Positions 9,283 through 17,534 of a stretch of 24,127 nt of DNA are shown here, in pieces. The first letter of the stretch is position 1; each line of letters opens with the position of its first letter. Position numbers and translations under genes: made by a program. Under the pieces are notes generated by a model, which saw only the letters and a program-made list of their open reading frames with translations, was not told the origin of the DNA and made no database searches. The stretch is from the NCBI RefSeq assembly GCF_000006405.1, contig NW_003214508.1:475763-499889 (forward strand), written 5' to 3'. The stretch comes from Perkinsus marinus ATCC 50983 (Eukaryota; Perkinsozoa; Perkinsida; Perkinsidae).

Positions 9283-9525
9283 CTACCCTAATGTAAAGAC
9301 ATTGTCAATGTACTCGGATTTCACATTGGGAACGCTCAGGAAGACGTCAGTATTGGTATTAGGGAAATGCTTGTACCGATCTGCTGCCCTCCAACAGCAT
9401 CGTAGCCTCTCAAGACCTCAGCAGCGCGATGATAGCGCAGCTTGACAGAGCTCTGCTGCTTTGTTCTCTCGATATCTGCGAGGATGAAGATGATTGGAAC
9501 TACTCGACGGCTCAGCTCCCCCCTA
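9283..9525 (-). pseudogene. Unrecognised coding-like fragment
   Basis: On the minus strand a strongly protein-like stretch (IERTKQQSSVKLRYHRAAEV, then LRGYDAVGG) is followed in a neighbouring frame by another (YKHFPNTNTDVFLSVPNVKS, then EYIDNVFTLG) before a stop. An AG before ATATCGAG could be a 3' splice site. Either a very short unrecognised intron joins the two pieces or the gene carries a frameshift. I recognise no family. Confidence 0.35.
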
Positions 9526-9621
9526 GGGACCTATGAAATCAGACTCCTCATAGGTTAGGATAGACCCCGGCGCTGATACGGATTGGTTAAAGAAACTCAT
9601 TGTTGTCATCACCCGATTATT

Positions 9622-9951
9622 TTATTCGGAATCCCTTAGGAGGAAACGCTTGTCTATCTCTGTTATTGTTGTTTGTTGGGTTGGTCGGAGAATCTCACAG
9701 TAGATTCTGGTGGCGTTCATAAAACCTGATAAGTAGTGCAGCGGCGCCATTGAGTCCTCCTGGGATTTCTTCACAGTCACGACCCTGTCTTGCGACCCTG
9801 TCTCGGTGCAGGTGTTTTTACCCGAGGAAAAAATCCCGAGTATCAGCGGATACGAACGCAGATTGTGGTAGTTTCTCCTGAGAAACGCGGTGACTTCATT
9901 TGATCCCTCTTCACCTTCGTGTGAGGCTTGTTGGTTGTACTGGCAATGCAA
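9622..9951 (-). CDS. Open frame of uncertain reality
   Basis: A 109-codon minus-strand frame with an ATG start and balanced composition (FLRRNYHNLRSYPLILGIFS, DSMAPLHYLSGFMNATRIYC). Its 5' end overlaps the plus-strand coding-like region that begins at about 9900, so at most one of the two is likely to be right there. No domain is recognised. Confidence 0.25.
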   Translation of the reverse strand: MHCQYNQQASHEGEEGSNEVTAFLRRNYHNLRSYPLILGIFSSGKNTCTETGSQDRVVTVKKSQEDSMAPLHYLSGFMNATRIYCEILRPTQQTTITEIDKRFLLRDSE

Positions 9952-10762
9952 ACGGGGTTTATTGGCGATCTATACTTTTACCAGCAGGAGAAGGCTCCCC
10001 ACCGATGGGAATAGACGTCAATGGAGAGACTGTTCTCACGACGAACCGAAATCAAGAGCGTCTTGGCAACCATATTCTCTACATGGGCCACATGACACTC
10101 CAACAGAAACTAACTCTACCAATGTGGCACTCTTCCGCGCGAGGTGAGGATCGATGTGAAATTCCCTGTTCGAGACGGCTGGATCGACAGGCATATGTCC
10201 TAATGCCACTTTCTATCCCTTTCGACCCGATCCTAAGAGCATTATATGCTCGTATTATCTCTACGGGTGTTCATATCAGTTGTCTCACGAGTTGTCTGGA
10301 GCACACTTGTACCTACTATTGCTAAGACGTACGACGGCCGCCTGATGTCTGTATGTAGTCCATCGTCACTGTGTTGCGGAGCACCTGCTCTTGTAGTGCC
10401 AGAAGCTGTCAGTGGCGGCTTGTTAAGGCCCTTTCTGGGGTGTCGGTGGCACCCTGGCCTGATCTGGCAGTCAGTGTGGAAAAATATTCGCATGCTCACC
10501 AACATGTGTTGGTGCCGTATAGCACGAGAGAGCGGTGTTTCTCAAGTGGTAGTGAAAGCACATGCTCTACCCTGACGTTACTTCTACTGTATCATGGCTT
10601 GTTTCGCCACTGTGGTCAAAGACTGTCGTCAGATGGTTTGTTACGGGGGAACGGAGAATCGCTCAAAGTTGTAGTTATTTTCTCATGGACAATCACTTGT
10701 GCAGCAAAAAGGAAGTTGACCCGGAGGTGAATATCCCTAATCCACCAGATAGCATTGCCTGA
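9900..10762 (+). CDS. Candidate multi-exon gene, product unknown
   Basis: Several plus-strand stretches in different frames look coding and are separated by plausible splice sites. They are GNANGVYWRSILLPAGEG through GNHILYMGHMTLQQKLTLPM (about 9935-10140, followed by a G-GTGAGG donor at 10141-10147), LCCGAPALVVPEAV (about 10370-10410), LSGVSVAPWPDLAVSVEKYS then AHQHVLVPYSTR (about 10430-10530), and a C-terminal HLCSKKEVDPEVNIPNPPDS ending at the stop at 10760-10762. The order of pieces is faintly reminiscent of a pepsin-like aspartic peptidase, but no DTG or DSG catalytic motif is visible, so I do not assign it. Exact exon borders are unresolved, and it could be a pseudogene. Confidence 0.35.
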
Positions 10763-11040
10763 TGTCCGATCAGTTCATGCACTTTAGGTGGGGGTGTGTT
10801 CGGTGCACTCGGACACGGTGGTGGCGACGGCAGGAACATCCCTTTCTCCCGATCCTGTGACTATTGATTTTGGCAGCCCGATAAGCGATCGCGATATTTC
10901 CCCGTCCGTGTAGCTCTATGCTGTGGTGCCAGCGGTGAAGTTATCGTTGAACAGGGAGATGTGTCGGGTGACAAGTAAATCGCTGGTATTATTTCCTGTA
11001 GTTGAGCTCGGTTTATAGGTTATATATTTTGGGAAGTGGT

Positions 11041-11425
11041 GAATGCACTGCGTTCATGACTGATCAAGAAGGAGAAATGGAGGTCTGTGTTCATTGCCGC
11101 CAGTTTACGTCGTGATACATTGGTAAACAGGTTAAACGTTACACCACACCTGGGGAATACTTTGGGAAAATAGCTCTGCTCAAGCCTGGGCAGCCTCGTA
11201 AGGCTACTGTCAGGGCTGATGGGAATGGGTGTCGGGTAACAATACCAGGCGGAGAACCTCCATGGTGCACTCATTGGTCGGAGCTCGGTTCTCTCCGGTG
11301 GGCGAGTCGAGTTCAATCGTGTTCTGGGGCCCATTATAGACATCATGATCAGGCTGCTGCCACGATATGAATCTCACATTTTCAAACGTCTGAATGGGAG
11401 CATTTTCGCCACCCGTCTGTCTCAA
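11041..11425. other. Coding-like pieces on both strands, unresolved
   Basis: On the plus strand, after an AG at 11130-11131 (AAACAG), a frame reads YTTPGEYFGKIALLKPGQ and VRADGNGCRVTIPGG up to about 11255. On the minus strand, after an AG at 11432-11433 (TTAACAG), a frame reads ENAPIQTFENVRFISWQQPD and NTIELDSPTGENRAPTNEC down to about 11250. Both look better than chance and overlap only slightly. They may be exons of two different genes or remnants. Neither belongs to a family I recognise. Confidence 0.3.
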
Positions 11426-11902
11426 CGTGCCTGTTAAATAGCTATGTGATCATTCAAGTTCTCCCTACTTAATTAATCCATTTCCGTCATCATAACCATC
11501 TTCAGGCTCAGTACTAAATTGCTGGTTTTTATCGTGATTTTTCCGAGCTTTAGAAAACAGTAGTATGTTCACTATTTATACTAGGACCACCGTGAATTGA
11601 GATCTGAGGGAATGTTTCACGTTATACTTGCTCTCGCTTTGTGCCCTTATCTCTGTTTCAATCAACGCTAAATTTGTCACCACACATATGTCGTCTCGGG
11701 TCGGAAGGGTGTCACTCACCCCAGATAGAACAAAGAATCCCACAATCCCACGCTTGTATGTATTCCAGAATGTGACATGTTCAATTATTGAACTCGGCAC
11801 TGGTTAATGCGAATGGCAAAATCGTGAGTGAAATTTGCTGAGTACCAACCACTGTATAGCTCACAGCCATTAACTGGCAGAAACTCTTGTTACATGAAGA
11901 CA
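11426..11902. other. 3' flank of aldehyde dehydrogenase gene
   Basis: About 475 bases, AT-rich near 11460-11580, with no supported gene. The 3' untranslated region of the minus-strand aldehyde dehydrogenase gene should lie at its right end. Confidence 0.45.
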
Positions 11903-14070
11903 CTACGAATCACGCGTTGCCACTCTGATGGTTTGAGTCTCGGTGAAGGCCATCAAGTCGGCATCACCGAAGTCACCCTCACGACCAAGACCGGAGTCTT
12001 TGAACCCCCCAAAGGGATAGTCGAATTCCCCACCTGAGTAGAATAGCGACAGATCTCCGACCGAATATGCAACGCTCCACACAGCCGCCTCCGCCAAAAC
12101 ATCAATCATGTATGACAACCCTCGACGGGAACTTACTCAATCCATGGCTATTTATGCTGACAACTCCGGCAAGTATCTGTGTAGCTATTCTGTTCAACGC
12201 ATCGCAGTCTGATCCCCACACCGACGCCGACAGACCGTAAGGTGTGCCGTTGGCCCGCGCGATTACCTCCGCCTCGTCAGCGTATCTGCATATCACAGCT
12301 GATTAAGAACTAACGGTCGTCTTTTCATGTGACTCACTTCATTATGGGTACAACCGGTCCGAACTGTTCTTCGTCCACCAACCGGACTCCATCGGTAATA
12401 CCAGTTACTATGGACGGAGCCATGAAGTATCTGCGCTGTGTCAGGTACTTCGGAGTTCTATTCAGCCTTACCCATTCTCCGGTAACCCCTCCCTCAGCTG
12501 TCCGTGGATGATCTCGCCTCCGTGCTTCACAGCATCAGCAACCAGCTCCTTTACTCGGTTATATTGCATCTCATTGTTCAATGGGCCGTACCTGACAGGT
12601 TATTGACATCTTCGATCGGCCATTAATACGATCGCCATGGTCGTACTTGACATTAGACTCCCTACCGTCCCCCACCAAGCTGCTCAGCTTCCCTACTTCC
12701 TCAGAAGCAGCTGTAACGAAGTCATCATAGATCGCTTCATGGACATAAATGCGTTTAACGGCAGAGCAGACCTGAAGACGAATTCCGATCATCACAAGTA
12801 CCGGGTGATACCACTAGCGTACCGCACCTGGCCCGAATTCATGAATGCCGCCCGCAAGATATGGGGGACAACTTGTGGCACAGAGGCGTCAGGTAGAACT
12901 ATCGCAGGGTCGTTTCCACCAAGTTCGAGAGTGCACCTCGTCAAATCGGCAATAGTGTTAGCCAAAACACGTTTGCCTGAAATGAACAGGATCTTGTCGA
13001 GCCCTCTACTGATCGATATGTAACGCTGAAGCGCGATACGCTCCGCTGCAATCTGCTACTACCTACCAGTCGCAACGCTGCCCGTAAATGAGACTTTGCG
13101 GATACCGGGGTGTTGAACTAGATAATTACCAACATTAAAATCTCCCTAAAGTTAGCAACACGATAAGCGATCATCCTCGGCCAGAATGGACCCTCACCGG
13201 AGTGTCGGGTCCAGTGAATACTTGGATGAGACCAGGAGGTACGATGCCATTGAAGAGCTCCCCCAGACGTAGAGCCGTCAACGGCGTGTGGGGAGACGGC
13301 TTTATAATAACAGCATTACCAAACGCCAGGGAGATCGCTGCGTGACCTAGCACCGAAGAAGGGCCTCCTGCTGTAAGTCATAGTTCTCCTAGGAGATCCT
13401 ACAGGCAGCAATTGCCAAGGGGAAGTTCCAGGGAACTATAGCTGCCACGACGCCGATGGGGCAGTAGCGAACTTCTACTCTGCCAGTGTCGTCCTCGTGA
13501 ATGACCTTCACTGGGATAGGCATCTGTTGAGCATGAGACTGTTCGCAAGTTCAATGCGCTGGAAGATTCCGGCAAACAATGAACGTACATTAGCTGCCTT
13601 CTTGAAACTACTGATTGCCCATTCGACCTCTTTAGTCGCACTGGAGAGCGGCTTCCCTTGCTCTTCACACAGTAGTTCTGCCAGTTCAGTAGAACTAGCC
13701 GTCATTGCCTCGCTGCACGCCAGTAGAATAGAGTTCCTTGCATCCTGACAAGCCCCCGACCTAGCTCGAAGTTCAAGCCTTGAGCAGTAGGAGCAGTGAG
13801 TCACGCACCTTCGACATTTTGGAGAATGCTTCGAAAGCCTTCCTACCAGCGGAGACAGCTTCATCAATCTGCTCAGCGGTAACCCCTGGGACCTATTCGA
13901 AGAGTGATTGGGCGAATGGCCATGAGACGGCCAGCCTGTCCGAGAGGTCGAAAGCAGAGGCGGTTGATCACCCTTGCCAAGAGAGCCCCATTGGCTGGAT
14001 TGAACTTCTCGAAATAGCTGACGGAACTGACGAGGTCATCACCTATCAGCATACGGTAGGTTTTGCTCAT
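11903..14070 (-). CDS. NAD(P)-dependent aldehyde dehydrogenase
   Basis: A complete 486-residue member of the ALDH superfamily, which oxidises aldehydes to carboxylates with NAD(P)+. Twelve exons on the minus strand are 14070-13972, 13892-13809, 13744-13589, 13538-13403, 13337-13198, 13145-13067, 12976-12828, 12771-12647, 12591-12472, 12430-12338, 12285-12137 and 12033-11903. All eleven introns (41-103 nt) are GT-AG and the lengths sum to an exact frame. Signature residues are present: PWNFP (149-153), cofactor Lys171 in KPSP, FTGS (225-228), general base Glu249 in LELGGND, catalytic Cys283 in SGQVCSA (34 residues after the Glu, the usual spacing), EEQFGP (383-388) and PFGG (450-453). The protein lacks an obvious targeting extension, suggesting cytosol. 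It resembles bacterial-type ALDHs of the DLPVEV/RRVEVRRKP subgroup; the substrate cannot be named. A CAG at 14096-14098 (minus) gives a leader of about 25 bases. Confidence 0.94.
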
Positions 14071-14308
14071 AGTGGGAGAATTCAGTTTGAAAAATCTGAA
14101 CGACCACGAGTTGCGAGCACGACATTGCATGACGGATGCTTGGGATCAGCGAAGCTCACGAATGTGAGTTCTGATCCGTCAAATCGCCGTTCTTCAACAA
14201 CCCAACACTGCCATCGACGGTAGAAGATGAATTAGTCATCACAGGATGTTTACAACTCGCATTCAAAGTCTAATCACACCCTGATGCTTTTCGAAGACCC
14301 TAGAAGTC

Positions 14309-14323
14309 TCCCTCAATGAGGGA
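14309..14323. repeat. One-base-centred palindrome
   Basis: TCCCTCA-A-TGAGGGA, 7-base arms around one base, near the 5' side of the aldehyde dehydrogenase gene and 29 bases left of the repeat element at 14352. Confidence 0.75.
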
Positions 14324-14545
14324 TCTGTCTATTTTCATTTTGATTTTTTCGAAAGGCGCCTAAAGTTTCTGTGCATATACTTGAGTATTTACGAGAAGAA
14401 TCTCACAACATGCGTACTTGAGGAGCAACTTGAGTATTCTTCAAGAATGGCAGCACGGTGCTCTCCCACTTGTCCAGAGAGGCAAAAAAATCTTGCAAGG
14501 AGTCCATTTTTTTAACGCAACAAGAGCCGAACCGAACTTCACAAT

Positions 14546-14749
14546 ATGGTCACCTTTAAGGATCAGCCACTGCAAAACGTCGAGGAGGCAATGTTTGCTG
14601 CTTGTGAACAGGAGATGAACATCTGGGTCAATCACAGGCTGTGATTCACAGTCATTTCAAATAACTTTGAATCAGAGTCTCTGATTGACCCAGATGCTCC
14701 AGTGGATGGTGTCGAGAACGCTCTTCGTAAGAGCTACGTTCGCAGGTAG
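14546..14749 (+). pseudogene. Short coding-like frame inside the candidate element
   Basis: One plus-strand frame starting at ATG 14546 reads VTFKDQPLQNVEEAMFAACE and EQEMNIWVNHRL, meets a TGA, and continues in the same frame as ESLIDPDAPVDGVENALRKS and YVRR to a TAG. The first part loosely recalls the DNA-binding N-terminal region of pogo/CENP-B-type transposases (a 'VEEAMFxxxEQE' helix), which would fit a decayed transposon interior. That likeness rests on few residues. The stop lies within the inverted repeat at 14620-14696, which suggests that the repeat formed after the coding sequence. Confidence 0.25.
14620..14696. repeat. Inverted repeat with two internal palindromes
   Basis: The outer arms CATCTGGGTCAATCACAG (14620-14637) and CTCTGATTGACCCAGATG (14679-14696) match at 17 of 18 bases. 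Inside are TCACAG-G-CTGTGA-T-TCACAG (14632-14651) and AATCAGAG-T-CTCTGATT (14670-14686), both of the one-base-centred type seen elsewhere in the window. Confidence 0.85.
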
Positions 14750-14824
14750 TTGCGGCGACTTAGTGATACTTCAGTGATTTGCGTCACCGTTGAGTTCACA
14801 TGAGTATATTTTCCACTTAGCGGA

Positions 14825-14846
14825 CCGTTGAGACTCAACGGTTGAG
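14825..14846. repeat. Alternating palindrome unit
   Basis: CCGTTGAG-A-CTCAACGG (14825-14841) overlaps CTCAAC-G-GTTGAG (14834-14846), so GTTGAG, its complement and GTTGAG alternate with single-base spacers. Confidence 0.85.
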
Positions 14847-15270
14847 TGACTTACTCTAGGCTGGAATTTCTAGCTAACATTGTGATTCGTGGGAAATCCC
14901 CTTGCAGCTCGTTACCAACGGTAACTCACCATTGATACCTTACCCATGATCGAGGAAAGTACATAGTTGCGAAACAGTAAACGGCCTAAGAAAGAGCATA
15001 CCTCAGACTCGTACCTGAGGCAATCGTATAATAAATGAACAACCTAACCACTCGTGCATTTATACCATAGAACTTAAAATGTAAGACTCTTTTATACCTG
15101 CAACCATAGTTGAGTAGATACTCAAGTACGCCTCAAGTTAAGGAGCTTCTTAAGTTGCTTCTAAACCTTGTGAAATGAGTTGAGTACTTTTAAGTATACC
15201 TTGAGTAACTCCTCAAGTTCCCCCTGAATTTAAGGCGCCTTAAAACAGGCCCATTGATGCGATTGGAATG

Positions 15271-15445
15271 TTGATGTGGTCAATCTGTCGTGCTGACAGT
15301 CGCAGAGTTCCAGGATCGATTCTTGGGGGATGCAATTATGCATTCGGTTGAAATAGTGTCGTGTTCAACAGTTCGTGTTACCAATGGGAAGGAGGCAGGA
15401 TCGAACTTTGACAGTCGACATTCTCGTATTCGGCCTTGCTAGCCA
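15271..15445. repeat. Two tRNA-like promoter-box segments
   Basis: On the plus strand 15275-15330 has GTGGTCAATCTG followed by GTTCCAGGATCGATTC, resembling A and B boxes. On the minus strand 15445-15388 has TGGCTAGCAAGG followed by AAAGTTCGATCCTGCC, a better B box. Spacing is compatible with tRNA-derived SINE heads. Neither folds as a complete tRNA in my reading. Confidence 0.25.
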
Positions 15446-15981
15446 GAAATTCTGAAGGCAACTTCCGAGCAATGTAATTCGAAGTTGGGTATTTTTGATT
15501 ATCTCGGAATCGGAATTGAATATTTTATATAGAACTTTCTAAACTTTATATTAAAAAGTTCGTTCGAATTCGAAGTTGGCTGAATTTAAATGTCTGACAA
15601 GAGGTTTAAATTGCGGTACCACTATTTTAACTTGGGATCAAAGAGATTCAACAAGTCGCACGCCCATCGTGTAGGCGCATTGCGCGAGTTTTGTGCGCAA
15701 CGCGGGCTTGCGTGCTGTACATGCATAAAATGCCTTCGAGCCTCGAAGTTCGAGGCGTGTCGAGCAAGTTATGACGGGACAGGCAGGCAAATATAAGTCC
15801 TACTTTAGTACTCCTACAGCACGATCCGTCCGGTTGTTTCCTGTGGCATGCCTCGTACCGATGATATTGATCATCACATAGAGTTCTATAGAGTTGTTTG
15901 CTCATTCCTAGGACTGCCTCATTCGATGCTCTCGATCACAATTGTATAGTTATATAGTCCTCATATTTCGAGATCGCCTAC

Positions 15982-16481
15982 ATGTGGTCCCCTCCTCGTA
16001 AGCGCCCCGTAAGCTACGTCATCATTCTCTTGCTCTTCACCGCAACGTTTGAAGGCTGTGGCAGTGGTGCTCCCGCCGGACCTAACGTGCCCGGTACTAT
16101 CCTCATCGATCGTTGATCGCCGCTGTAAGAATTTGTTTCTCAGATGGTGGCGGGGGCGGTGGTGGTGGTGGTGGCGGCGGCGGTAGAACTACGACTACCA
16201 CGACTGAGAAACCGTATGAACCCAGCCTACTCTGTCCTAAAGGAGATCTGTTCTGCTATGAAGTGCTGAAAGATAAGAGGACTTATTGCAGATGGAACAC
16301 CACCTCGACTTGCCAATATGACCCCAAGTTGTCCTGTAATTGCGTCAACAATACGTTCCCGCCCACCTCAACTACATCGACTAGTGGGCCATCGACGACT
16401 GCTCTACCATCTTCAACCAAATCTACCCAACGTCCTACATCATCTACCACCTCGAGCCAATCAGCGAGAAGGAAGCGATAA
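15982..16481 (+). CDS. Small secreted six-Cys protein with poly-Gly and Thr/Ser tail, copy A
   Basis: A predicted 149-residue secreted protein. Exons are 15982-16093 and 16144-16481 with a 50-nt GT-AG intron of phase 1. Order of parts: a basic start (MWSPPRKRP), a hydrophobic signal segment (YVIILLLFTATF, residues 12-23), a Cys-Gly motif (EGCGSG), a run of 13 Gly (39-51), six Thr, a domain with six Cys (68, 75, 86, 94, 102, 104) and two N-glycosylation sequons (NTT, NNT), then a Thr/Ser/Pro-rich tail ending ARRKR. No membrane anchor is seen. It lies 371 bases upstream of a mucin-like gene in the same orientation. The family is not recognised; a role at the cell surface or in host interaction is inference. 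Compared with copy B, most amino-acid changes fall in residues 66-101. Confidence 0.75.
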
Positions 16482-16852
16482 ACAGCAGTTTCAACTCGCC
16501 TTTAAACGTGGCGGCTTTCTTGCTACAAATAGGCGTATAGTACCGTGTCTCTTCTCTTTGGAGTCGCTATAAGATCTCGCTCGTCGGAGTTTTACCAGGC
16601 TTTCATCGCCCCAATCTATCCCGTGGACTTCATATCAGTGGACGAGCCCCAGCAGGACTCTGGCTGCACGAGCCGTCATCTTTGTCTCCAGAGCTTACAT
16701 CATTGTTTACCGGGTTAGTCCTTATCGGATCATCACACTTCTTGTCGCGGATTCCGGTTCAGTGTTATCGCATGATCCTCTCGGGAGCAGTCAGAGTTTG
16801 GAATTTCCCTGGCAACGGTCAGATCTCCAAATTCACAGTGTTTATATCCTCA
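16482..16852. other. Spacer between cassette genes, copy A
   Basis: 371 bases almost identical to the same spacer in copy B. Open frames across it are not supported as exons. It must hold the 3' end of the first gene and the 5' signals of the second. Confidence 0.5.
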
Positions 16853-17534
16853 ATGGCAAGACACTCCTCTCCGCGAGCTACTTCGGTGATCTATGTCGTC
16901 TCAATATCTCGGATACGTCGGATTGCATTTTTCTTGCTGGCGGTCTCAGCGGTCTGGCCTGCCATGCTGCAAGGCTGCGGAACCACACCAACTCCGTTCC
17001 CACAGCCGAGTGAGTGACTTAGGTTGTCTGGCTCAACTTGGTAGTGTCGAACACTGCGAGTTTGTTGATTTTGTACATGATCATCCGAGTTGGATTGTGC
17101 AGTTTGCAGGTACGACGATGCAACCCAATGCGACGACGAGTAATCCGACTGTGCCGTCGTCTTCAAGCGCTTCAACGACAGTGACGACGGCACAGTCGAC
17201 AAGTTCGAGTTCGACGACTACCTCAAGTATGAGTTCAACCACTACAAGGAGTGCTCCGCAGACCACGACAAGCACAATTTCGCGACGTACAGCTACGATG
17301 AGCACAACGACAACCACAAGTACAAGTTCAACGACGAGCGCGACACCTACGAGCACAACAACTTCGAGTACGGCAACTACGAGCACAACTACGAGCAGAA
17401 CAACCACGAGTACGGCAACTACGAGCACAACAGCTACGAGCAGAACAACGACTAGTACGGCAACTACGAGCGCGACAACGACGGCGAATCCAACGACGAA
17501 CATGCCAGCGAGCACAACAACGAGCAACACTTGA
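16853..17534 (+). CDS. Secreted mucin-like Thr-rich protein, copy A
   Basis: A predicted 193-residue protein. Exon 1 (16853-17009) gives a basic N-terminus (MARHSSPRATS), a signal-anchor-like hydrophobic stretch (RIAFFLLAVSAVWPAML) and then QGCGTTPTPFPQP. A 100-nt intron with consensus GTGAGT donor follows, and exon 2 (17110-17534) encodes about 140 residues that are nearly all Thr and Ser with Ala, in degenerate repeats (TTSTATTST, TTSRTTTST), ending NMPASTTTSNT. Such tails are usually heavily O-glycosylated. The Cys-Gly pair just after the hydrophobic segment is shared with the upstream gene's EGCGSG. No C-terminal anchor. Function unknown; surface coat or secreted mucin is inference. Confidence 0.72.
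17364..17495 (+). repeat. Thr-codon tandem repeat, copy A
   Basis: Imperfect units of 42-45 bases beginning CGAGTACGGCAACTACGAGC encode TSTATTST-type peptides within the mucin-like gene. Confidence 0.6.

Larger units (their letters stand above)
14352..15245. mobile_element. Candidate non-autonomous DNA element with inverted ends
   Basis: The left end (AAAGGCGCCTAAAG, 14352-14365) and the right end (TTAAGGCGCCTTAAAA, 15230-15245) carry the same GGCGCC-centred block. Inside each end are several copies of an ACTTGAG word in opposite overall orientation: left at 14379-14385, 14413-14419 and 14429-14435, right as CTCAAGT at about 15121, 15132 and 15212 plus related forms. Such subterminal repeats in inverted arrangement are typical of MITE or foldback elements. 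No target-site duplication is clear. Because GGCGCC is itself a palindrome, the terminal match alone is weak. The interior holds two palindromic clusters and a possible decayed reading frame. Confidence 0.4.
15745..17534 (+). repeat. Secreted-protein cassette, copy A
   Basis: Segment duplicated at 22150-24127. From ATG 15982 to the start codon at 16853 it matches copy B with a constant offset of 6422 bases, so there is no net length difference in that stretch. The flank upstream of 15982 is recognisably related but much more diverged. Homology weakens into differing Thr-codon repeats after about 17360. Confidence 0.85.

Noticed and set aside
13780-14223. 147-codon plus-strand frame
   Set aside because: It is antisense to the aldehyde dehydrogenase exons 1 and 2, which have clear homology and splice structure.
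15590-15796. 68-codon frame starting MSDKRFKL upstream of cassette A
   Set aside because: Its 3' part lies in the region homologous to copy B, where the frame is not kept; composition is not convincing.
16482-17017. Long upstream extension of the mucin-like gene from 16682
   Set aside because: The extension upstream of ATG 16853 lacks a signal peptide and would bury the hydrophobic segment; the shorter start gives a standard signal-peptide layout in both copies.
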